DNA of 64,000 nucleotides, from positions 1 to 64,000 of the forward strand of contig NZ_BMKX01000003.1 in the NCBI RefSeq assembly GCF_014644555.1, given 5' to 3'. The translations under genes were made by a program, and so were the position numbers. Of the stretch, positions 58,437 through 64,000 are shown in pieces (the first letter of the stretch is position 1; every line of letters begins with the position of its first letter). The DNA is from Glutamicibacter ardleyensis. GTDB lineage: Bacteria; Actinomycetota; Actinomycetes; Actinomycetales; Micrococcaceae. The notes under the pieces are model-generated. The model ran no database searches. It was not told the DNA's origin and was given only the letters and a program-made list of their open reading frames with translations.

Positions 58437-58934
58437 ATGAATCAGTCAAAGGTTAACGAAGCACTTACCCGAGTCAGCCTCGATGCTTCACGTCGGGATA
58501 TACCTATTGAGATAGTTCCGCGTGAGCCGGCCAATTCTCTAGAGCACGCCGCAGAACTACTCGGTGTGATTCCAGCCCATTTGTTGAAGACTCTTGTTAT
58601 TAAGCGTTCCGACGACACGTACCTATTTGCTTTGGTGCCAGGCGGACGGAAACTAAGCTGGCCGAAACTACGCGAAGTAGTAGGAGTTAACAAGCTTTCA
58701 CTGCCAGATGCTGATATTGCCTACGACGTCACGCGCTACGTACGCGGAACGATTACTCCGTTCGGCTCTCATTCAGTGCTTCCGGTATATATCGATGCCA
58801 GCGTTTTCACAGAGCCTGTCCCCGAGGCAGTAGCTCTAGGATGCGGTGAACCCGAGCACGGACTACTGGTTGATCCTCAGGACCTGGTTAACGGATTTGA
58901 TGCCACGATTGCCGATATTTCGATTTCCGAGTAG
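58437..58934 (+). CDS. ybaK: YbaK/ProX-family aminoacyl-tRNA deacylase
   Basis: A 165-residue single-domain protein of the YbaK/INS family, which hydrolyses mischarged aminoacyl-tRNAs in trans. The conserved lysine lies in LLKTLVIK (Lys51), and TPFGS with a later GCGEPEHGLLVDPQDL completes the family pattern. The tRNA substrate (Cys-tRNAPro in YbaK, Ala-tRNAPro in ProX) cannot be fixed. Start ATG has AGGAG nine bases upstream. Its 3' end overlaps that of the convergent acyltransferase by 47 bp. Confidence 0.88.
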   Translation: MNQSKVNEALTRVSLDASRRDIPIEIVPREPANSLEHAAELLGVIPAHLLKTLVIKRSDDTYLFALVPGGRKLSWPKLREVVGVNKLSLPDADIAYDVTRYVRGTITPFGSHSVLPVYIDASVFTEPVPEAVALGCGEPEHGLLVDPQDLVNGFDATIADISISE

Positions 58935-60063
58935 CCGAGCCAAGGCCTGAAACCGGAAGTCTTTGAGCCCAAGCGCTCAAAGCAGTCAGGGACTTGATGG
59001 ATTCATTGCGTAGCCAGAGACCTACTGGCTTTTCAATAAAGCGAGCCACCAGGTAGGCCACGAGAAGCATGATGGCGAAGGTCAACGCAAGCAACACATA
59101 TTTGTTCATGGTGTCGCTCAGGCTATGGATGATCCACCATCCCCAGATTTGGTGGAAGAGGTACAACGGGTAGGTCAGCGACCCTGCCACGACTAGCCAT
59201 CGCGCCTGGACATTTTTCAGTGGCGTCAGCGTACATACTGCCAACAAGGCTACGCAGAGGACTGCCAGCAGCGAGAAGTGCCAGGCGGGGACAGTTAATC
59301 CAGAGAGGTAGTCGTTGTCGAAGCTACCCTTCAATCCGGTGAAGTAAGCAGAGACTACGGTGTTGAATGCGACCATAGCCCAACGCCCGATGGTGTGCCC
59401 GTTCTGGTAAATCAAAAACAGAACCATGCCGGCGGCGAATTGTGCCGCGTATTGCCCAGCAATCCACTCCTGGGCTTTGTCCATGCCAGCTACGTGCAGG
59501 AGGATTCCGAGAGTCGGCCAGATAAACGACAGCCACATGATGTTTTTGATTTTAACTAGTCCGACAACTAACAGCAGTGCAAGCAACACATAAAAGCGGA
59601 ACTCCACCCACAGGGTCCAGTACACCCCGTCAAGGTCTCGCACTCCCATGCCCTGTTGGACCATGGTGAGGTTTGGGACGATATCCTCGCGGCTTCGTCC
59701 GTCCTGCGCGTCAGGCCAAATTTTGAAGGTGAGAACTGCCGCTGCAATCACCGCAAGCCAGTAGGCTGGATATAACCGGCCTAAACGTGAACCAATGAAG
59801 TGGATCAGGTTCTTGCCTTGGACGGACATCAAGATCACGAAGCCAGAGATCAAGAAGAAGAGCTGTACACCAATCAAGCCATAGCGGCTGAACTGCGAGA
59901 GTATCGGCCAAGCATCTGGAGCTTTAAGTCCCCAGTGGCTGTGTCCCCACGCGGTGTAGTGGTAAAGAACCACGATTAAGGCAGCGCTGATTCGTAGGCC
60001 GTCTAGTAAACCTAGCCGTGCACCTGTCTTCTTCGTTTCCTGAGTTTGAGTTGTTGACACCAT
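58888..60063 (-). CDS. Acyltransferase family 3 membrane protein (OafA/NodX type)
   Basis: A 391-residue integral membrane protein with about ten hydrophobic helices. The catalytic Arg-X10-His motif of acyltransferase family 3 is visible (Arg24 to His35 in LRISAALIVVLYHY), followed by the LFFLISGFVI and FIGSRLGRLYPAYWLA segments. Such enzymes O-acetylate or acylate surface sugars; the acceptor is unknown, and no glycan genes are adjacent. The last 16 codons overlap the end of the ybaK-type gene on the other strand, a region of the protein that looks like a dispensable tail (ATRKSKYRQSWHQIR). Confidence 0.88.
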   Translation of the reverse strand: MVSTTQTQETKKTGARLGLLDGLRISAALIVVLYHYTAWGHSHWGLKAPDAWPILSQFSRYGLIGVQLFFLISGFVILMSVQGKNLIHFIGSRLGRLYPAYWLAVIAAAVLTFKIWPDAQDGRSREDIVPNLTMVQQGMGVRDLDGVYWTLWVEFRFYVLLALLLVVGLVKIKNIMWLSFIWPTLGILLHVAGMDKAQEWIAGQYAAQFAAGMVLFLIYQNGHTIGRWAMVAFNTVVSAYFTGLKGSFDNDYLSGLTVPAWHFSLLAVLCVALLAVCTLTPLKNVQARWLVVAGSLTYPLYLFHQIWGWWIIHSLSDTMNKYVLLALTFAIMLLVAYLVARFIEKPVGLWLRNESIKSLTALSAWAQRLPVSGLGSATRKSKYRQSWHQIR

Positions 60064-60144
60064 TTCACTGTAAACAATGAACTTGAATAAACCCTGTTAA
60101 TAGAAACGTTATAAAGCATTAGACACATTATTTGACTTTAACGA

Positions 60145-60183
60145 CCAAAGGGCCCATGGACACGAAGTCCATGAACCCTTTGG
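60145..60183 (-). terminator. Terminator of rplJ-rplL
   Basis: CCAAAGGG and CATGGAC arms (from 60145) pair with GTCCATG and CCCTTTGG (to 60183). It follows the rplL stop by 26 bp and precedes A/T-rich sequence on the minus strand. Confidence 0.85.
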
Positions 60184-60209
60184 CAATAAGTTGCGAGTGA
60201 CCGCGGTAC

Positions 60210-60584
60210 TTACTTTACGGTTACAGTTGCGCCGGCAGCTTCGAGAGCTTCCTTTGCCTTTTCTGCAGCTTCCTTGGTTGCACCCTCAAGGACAGCCTTT
60301 GGAGCCGAATCAACGACCTCCTTGGCTTCCTTCAGGCCGAGGGAAGTCAATGCACGAACTTCCTTGATGACTGCGATCTTCTTGTCGCCAGCCGACTCAA
60401 GAACGACATCGAATTCGGTCTGCTCTTCTTCAGCAGCAGCTGCGCCGCCTGCTGGGCCTGCAACGGCAACTGCAGCTGCAGTTACGTCGAAGGTCTCTTC
60501 GAATTCCTTCACGAACTCCGAGAGCTCGATGATGGTCATTTCCTTGAATGCTGAAAGCAGCTCTTCAGTGCTGAGCTTCGCCAT
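60210..60584 (-). CDS. rplL: 50S ribosomal protein L7/L12
   Basis: A 124-residue stalk protein that recruits translational GTPases. The N-terminal dimerisation helices (about 1-33), an Ala/Gly-rich hinge ([14 protein letters not shown]) and the C-terminal domain ([21 protein letters not shown] through GATVTVK) are in order. It lies 71 bp after rplJ. Confidence 0.98.
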   Translation of the reverse strand: MAKLSTEELLSAFKEMTIIELSEFVKEFEETFDVTAAAVAVAGPAGGAAAAEEEQTEFDVVLESAGDKKIAVIKEVRALTSLGLKEAKEVVDSAPKAVLEGATKEAAEKAKEALEAAGATVTVK

Positions 60585-60655
60585 GGTCGGCGTCCTTTCG
60601 GTTTTGGCCCTGAGGCCTATGAATTGGGGTTACGATGCGAAAGAGTCGCGAAAGC

Positions 60656-61180
60656 TTAGGCTTCTGCCGGAGCTTCCTCGGCAGCTGCGCCACCGTTCTC
60701 TTCTTCTAGCTTCAGACGCAATGCGTCCACGATGCGCACAGCAGCGGAGGCCGGAGCCTGCAGTACTGCAGCAACGCGAGCGAGCTGAGTTTCGCGGGAT
60801 TCCAGGGCTGCCAGAGCGGCGATGCCGGCCTGGTCAAGGGCCTTGCCCTCGAAGAAGCCAGTCTTGACGACAAGCTTCTCATTAGCCTTTGCGAACTCCG
60901 TGAGGCTCTTTGCGGCAGCAACTGCGTCACCCTTGATGAAGGCGATTGCAGTCGGACCGGAAAGCTGACCATCGAATGCATCGATGCCAACTTCCTTCGC
61001 TGCGATAGCGGTCAAGGTGTTCTTCACAACTGCGTACTTGGTATCCTGACCAAGTGAGCGGCGAAGTTCCTTGAGCTGTGCAACGGTAAGCCCACGGTAT
61101 TCGGTCAAGACAGCCGCAGTTGATTCCTTGAAGTCTGCAGCGATTGCTTCAATCGCTACAGTCTTGGTAGGCGTTGCCAT
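60656..61180 (-). CDS. rplJ: 50S ribosomal protein L10
   Basis: A 174-residue L10, the base of the L7/L12 stalk. VAIEAIAADFKESTAAVLTEYRGLTVAQLKELRRSL and VKNTLTAIAA are diagnostic; the C-terminal helix that carries L12 dimers is followed by an acidic Ala-rich end. GGAAGGAG precedes the ATG. Its leader looks like an L10-binding RNA followed by an attenuator-like hairpin, so autoregulation is likely. Confidence 0.98.
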   Translation of the reverse strand: MATPTKTVAIEAIAADFKESTAAVLTEYRGLTVAQLKELRRSLGQDTKYAVVKNTLTAIAAKEVGIDAFDGQLSGPTAIAFIKGDAVAAAKSLTEFAKANEKLVVKTGFFEGKALDQAGIAALAALESRETQLARVAAVLQAPASAAVRIVDALRLKLEEENGGAAAEEAPAEA

Positions 61181-61233
61181 AACACTCCTTCCGGGGATTT
61201 GTTCGGTACCGTTTCATAACCGGCGAGGCCAAT

Positions 61234-61262
61234 AAAAAAGGCCCCGCGCAGGAGCACAGGGC
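61234..61262 (-). terminator. Attenuator-like hairpin with U6 tract in the rplJ leader
   Basis: On the minus strand GCCCTG and CGGGGC pair (61241-61262, one G-T pair) and are followed at once by C and TTTTTT (61234-61239). This is an intrinsic-terminator shape placed 54 nt before the rplJ ATG and downstream of the L10-type leader fold. Premature termination controlled by L10 is the natural reading, but it is inferred. Confidence 0.55.
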
Positions 61263-61367
61263 ATTTCAACTAATTCAAGTTAAAACAAATCTATGAAACC
61301 TGCGTTGGCCGCTCTTGCGAGCTCTTCGGGACTTATGCATGCATATGTCCGGCCGACGGTCTTCGGT
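61263..61367 (-). ncRNA. L10-type ribosomal protein leader RNA
   Basis: The 5' leader of rplJ folds into a three-way junction: GGCCG/CGGCC closes it, one arm is GGAC...GTCC around a TATGCATGCATA segment (near 61340), the other is GCTC-GCAA-GAGC (near 61315). GAAGACCGTCGG and CAACGCAGG resemble the L10/L12-binding motif of known rplJ leaders. Start of the RNA is set by the promoter at 61374-61403. Family assignment is from memory of the motif. Confidence 0.55.
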
Positions 61368-61373
61368 ATCTCT

Positions 61374-61403
61374 AGTCTAAACGGGGATTGTGGCATCTTC
61401 CAA
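61374..61403 (-). promoter_or_regulatory. Predicted rplJ-rplL promoter
   Basis: TTGGAA (61398-61403) and TAGACT (61374-61379) are 18 bp apart on the minus strand. It lies just before the conserved leader fold, as expected. Confidence 0.55.
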
Positions 61404-61835
61404 ATCGATAGCCGCACAGCCCCCATGATTCGACTCACTTAATGGTTGTTAAAAGACAAGGCCTGAAGCCAGCACTTGGGGGACGCTGACAACAGGCTAC
61501 TTGTCGATATAAAAGTTTTGGGGAAACTCTTATATCCAGGTCCTACATGGTCTTGGGGGGCCCATGCAGAAGCTGCCGATCAAGTCGGTACTTAAACCTT
61601 ATCACCACTTATTGAAGCAAAGGAACACATCTCAGACAGATCACCGGCAAAACTCAGGCAATTCGCATCTCTAGCTGCTGCGAGAATTTCCCTGCTGCTT
61701 TACCTCTAGTCATGGCCTGGTCCCCCGGTTGCCAAAAACCTGCGGTGGCACAAAACACGGCCCCTTTGAGAGGGTACTCACCACAACTTTAGCTCGCCAA
61801 AGCTACCGAGGTTTCCTCTGGTTCGTGGAATTACA
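61404..61835. other. Gene-less stretch between rplA terminator and rplJ promoter
   Basis: About 430 bp. All frames are short; a 19-codon minus-strand frame near 61700 has no support. No tRNA, repeat or strong hairpin is seen. It may only be a spacer, though its length is unusual between rplA and rplJ. Confidence 0.45.
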
Positions 61836-61881
61836 AAAACCGCGGGGTAGATCAGATTTCTCTGATCTACCCCGCGGTTTT
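61836..61881 (-). terminator. Strong terminator of rplK-rplA
   Basis: AAAACCGCGGGGTAGATCAGA (start 61836) pairs with its full complement ending 61881 around a TTTC loop: a perfect stem of about 21 bp with T-run. It lies 14 bp after the rplA stop. Confidence 0.95.
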
Positions 61882-61895
61882 AGTACTCGTAAGGC

Positions 61896-62597
61896 TTAGG
61901 CCTCGACGCGAGTTACGTTCGAGTCAACAGGGATGCCTGGACCGAAGGTAGTCGAGATGGTCGCCTTCGAGATGTAGCGGCCCTTGGAAGAAGAAGGCTT
62001 CAAACGAAGTACTTCTTCCAGTGCTGCTGCGTAGTTCTCGTTCAGCTGCTTGGCTTCGAAGGAAGCCTTGCCGATGATGAAGTGAAGGTTGGCGTGCTTG
62101 TCGACGCGGAAGTCGATCTTGCCACCCTTGATGTCGGTAACAGCCTTGGCCACATCCATGGTCACGGTGCCGGTCTTAGGGTTTGGCATCAGGTTACGAG
62201 GACCCAAGATCTTACCCAAGCGGCCAACCTTACCCATGAGGTCTGGGGTTGCTACGGCCGAGTCGAAGTCGGTCCAGCCGCCCTGGATCTTTTCGATCAG
62301 GTCGTCCGAGCCTACGAAGTCAGCGCCGGCTGCGCGGGCTGCTTCTGCCTTGTCACCGTTGGCGAAGACAACCACGCGGGCGGTCTTACCGGTGCCGTGT
62401 GGAAGGTTCACGGTACCGCGAACCATCTGGTCTGCCTTGCGTGGGTCAACACTCAAGCGGAAAGCAACCTCAACGGTCGAGTTGGTCTTTTCGCCTGCGA
62501 TGTCTTTGGCCAAGGCAATTGCCTCGGTTGGCTCGTAGAACTTGTCAGCCACGATCTTAGCCGCGGCGGCTACGTATGCTTTGCTGCGCTTTGCCAT
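61896..62597 (-). CDS. rplA: 50S ribosomal protein L1
   Basis: A 233-residue L1 of the mobile stalk that moves deacylated tRNA to the E site. [30 protein letters not shown] and [14 protein letters not shown] are diagnostic. It lies 136 bp after rplK; that gap has a small GGACC/GGTCC hairpin (62631-62646). Confidence 0.98.
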   Translation of the reverse strand: MAKRSKAYVAAAAKIVADKFYEPTEAIALAKDIAGEKTNSTVEVAFRLSVDPRKADQMVRGTVNLPHGTGKTARVVVFANGDKAEAARAAGADFVGSDDLIEKIQGGWTDFDSAVATPDLMGKVGRLGKILGPRNLMPNPKTGTVTMDVAKAVTDIKGGKIDFRVDKHANLHFIIGKASFEAKQLNENYAAALEEVLRLKPSSSKGRYISKATISTTFGPGIPVDSNVTRVEA

Positions 62598-62733
62598 CTG
62601 CGTTATCTCCTTATGCAGTCGTGGTCATATGGACCGCGCCCGGTCCTGCCACGGGCAAGCTGGGGGTTCCCTGCTCGCCTTGATAATAAATTCTTTGGTG
62701 TAGTCACCGAGGTGAACTACGAAAAGCTAAAAA

Positions 62734-63165
62734 TTAGCCTTCGACGGTGATGCCCATGGAACGGGCGGTACCGGCGATGATCAACGAGGCGGCAGCCAAG
62801 TCGTTAGCGTTGAGGTCAGCCATCTTGGTGTTGGCGATCTCTTCAACCTGTGCCTGGGTCAGCTTTGCAACCTTGTCGGTGTGCGGGGTAGCTGAACCCT
62901 TAGCAACGCCAGCAGCCTTCTTGATCAGCTCTGCAGCTGGAGGAGTCTTGGTGATGAAGGTGAATGAACGGTCTTCGTACACGGTGATTTCAACTGGTAC
63001 AACGTTACCGCGCTGCGACTCAGTCGCTGCGTTGTAAGCCTTGCAGAATTCCATGATGTTGACACCGTGCTGGCCAAGTGCAGGACCAATTGGCGGAGCC
63101 GGGTTAGCGGCACCTGCATTGATCTGCAGCTTGATGAGTCCAGTGACCTTTTTCTTTGGGGCCAT
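62734..63165 (-). CDS. rplK: 50S ribosomal protein L11
   Basis: A 143-residue L11 of the GTPase-associated centre. The proline-rich N-terminal domain ([36 protein letters not shown]) and the C-terminal [29 protein letters not shown] are diagnostic. The thiopeptide-relevant prolines are intact. It lies 128 bp after nusG. Confidence 0.98.
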
Positions 63166-63194
63166 GTCGGGTCCTTATGCTCTTGCAGTTCCCA

Positions 63195-63241
63195 TAACAC
63201 AGGAGCGTGTTACGGGTTGTGGCTGTCGTGGCGCGACAGCC
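63195..63241 (-). promoter_or_regulatory. Two hairpins in the nusG-rplK gap
   Basis: GGCTGTCG/CGACAGCC (63221-63241, 5-nt loop) and TAACAC/GTGTTA (63195-63212) are perfect small inverted repeats between nusG and rplK. They may mark an RNA leader, a processing site or a weak terminator; no T-run follows. Confidence 0.4.
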
Positions 63242-63293
63242 GAACGCGCCCTCACCCCGTAAAGCAAACGGAATGGGGCACGAAGACTTAATA

Positions 63294-64000
63294 CTACTGG
63301 ATCTTGGTGACCTGATTGAAGTTCAAGGTCACTGGGGTCTCGCGTTCGAAGATCGAAACGAGGACAACCAGCTGAGCAGATTCCAGCTTGATTTCGGAAA
63401 TCGTCGCCGGCATGGTCTCGAATGGACCGTCGTTGACGGTAACCGCTTCTCCGACCTCAAAATCGACGGTGACTTCGGTGATTGGCGAACGGCCTGGCTT
63501 GGAAGCCGATGGTTGTTCGATCGGATCAACCACGGTGTGCTCCAGCATGGAGAACACTTCGTCAAGGTTCAAAGGGTTCGGATCGTGAGCGTTTCCTACG
63601 AAGCCGGTGACGCCTGGAGTGTGTCGAACTACACCCCACGAAGCGTCGGTCAGTTCCATACGAACCAGGACGTAGCCCGGGATACGTACACGACGAACGA
63701 TTTTGCGCTGAGTGTTCTTGACCTCAACGACTTCTTCCATCGGAACCTGGATTTCATAGATGAAATCATCCATGTCCTGGGTCTGAATACGAGTCTCAAG
63801 GTTCAGCTTGACGCGGTTTTCGTAACCTGCGTAGGTGTGAATAACGAACCAGTCACCTGGCTGACGGCGCAGCTTCGAACGGAATTCTTCCTTGAGCTTT
63901 GCGACTACGTCTTCTTCAGAATCCGCTTCTTCTTCATCGGCTTCTACTTCGTCTTCTGCAGACTCAGTGACAGCTTCGTCAGTTTCAGCTTCAACAGATT
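63294..64000 (-). CDS. nusG: Transcription termination/antitermination protein NusG (5' end outside the window)
   Basis: The visible part has 234 residues; the start codon lies beyond the right edge. The first about 40 visible residues are strongly acidic (Glu/Asp-rich), a known actinobacterial extension. The NGN domain begins at [21 protein letters not shown], and the C-terminal KOW domain contains [23 protein letters not shown] and ends [12 protein letters not shown]. NusG couples RNA polymerase to ribosomes or Rho. It precedes rplK-rplA as in most bacteria. Confidence 0.96.
   Translation of the reverse strand, partial: SVEAETDEAVTESAEDEVEADEEEADSEEDVVAKLKEEFRSKLRRQPGDWFVIHTYAGYENRVKLNLETRIQTQDMDDFIYEIQVPMEEVVEVKNTQRKIVRRVRIPGYVLVRMELTDASWGVVRHTPGVTGFVGNAHDPNPLNLDEVFSMLEHTVVDPIEQPSASKPGRSPITEVTVDFEVGEAVTVNDGPFETMPATISEIKLESAQLVVLVSIFERETPVTLNFNQVTKIQ

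Noticed and set aside
61690-61750. 19-codon minus-strand peptide frame between rplA and rplJ
   Set aside because: Too short, no conserved feature, probability of chance occurrence high.
1-64000. CRISPR arrays, insertion sequences, prophage or integrase genes
   Set aside because: No regularly spaced repeats, transposase or integrase motifs or tRNA attachment sites were seen on either strand.

Overview
The window is a chromosomal housekeeping region of an actinobacterium, most likely a member of the Micrococcaceae (Arthrobacter/Glutamicibacter-like). Reasons: moderately high GC by eye, frequent GTG and TTG start codons, an acidic N-terminal extension on NusG, a short adenylate kinase, a zinc-type L36, RG-rich tails on S5 and S3, and the actinobacterial block rplM-rpsI-glmM-glmS-acpS-nnrD-alr-tsaE-tsaB-rimI-tsaD. 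Taxonomy is inferred from gene content and order only. No rRNA, tRNA, CRISPR array, phage or insertion sequence was found.

Layout, left to right. 1-5.2 kb: a complete sucrose-use locus, with a LacI-type regulator divergent from a beta-fructofuranosidase, a fructokinase and a CscB/LacY-type permease; a perfect palindrome lies at the predicted start of the operon transcript. 5.5-9.5 kb: the minus-strand operon alr-tsaE-tsaB-rimI-tsaD (D-alanine supply, t6A tRNA modification, S18 acetylation). 9.6-18.3 kb: mscL, coaA, glmS, acpS, nnrD, ugd and glmM, mostly envelope-precursor and cofactor genes. Here glmS-acpS-nnrD point against glmM and alr, which suggests a local inversion. 18.4-20.7 kb: rpsI, rplM, truA. 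20.7-21.8 kb: two small unknown genes. 21.9-25.0 kb: the alpha operon infA-rpmJ-rpsM-rpsK-rpoA-rplQ, without rpsD. 25.2-28.1 kb: secY-adk and map. 28.3-32.4 kb: the spc operon rplN to rplO, without rpsN. 32.7-35.5 kb: an accessory module (EEP-family membrane protein, VOC protein, AraC-type regulator and a short, possibly decayed stretch) between spc and S10 operons. 35.6-40.8 kb: the complete S10 operon rpsJ to rpsQ. 41.2-44.9 kb: a 1232-residue polytopic membrane protein of unknown function. 45.1-49.6 kb: the str operon rpsL-rpsG-fusA-tuf. 50.0-57.5 kb: rpoB-rpoC. 58.4-60.1 kb: a YbaK-type deacylase and an acyltransferase with overlapping convergent 3' ends. 60.2-64.0 kb: rplJ-rplL behind an L10-type leader, rplK-rplA, and nusG, which is cut by the window edge.

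Almost everything from 18 to 64 kb is on the minus strand and builds the translation, transcription and secretion machinery. Strong hairpin terminators separate the units. Several genes outside the ribosomal operons have a TANNNT hexamer 6-8 nt before the start codon and little or no Shine-Dalgarno sequence, as expected for leaderless actinobacterial transcripts.

I see no clear defence, mobile or biosynthetic system. The least explained items are the giant membrane protein between tuf and rpsJ, the module at the S10/spc boundary, the glmS-block inversion, the attenuator-like hairpin before rplJ, and the palindromes near 35.3 kb.
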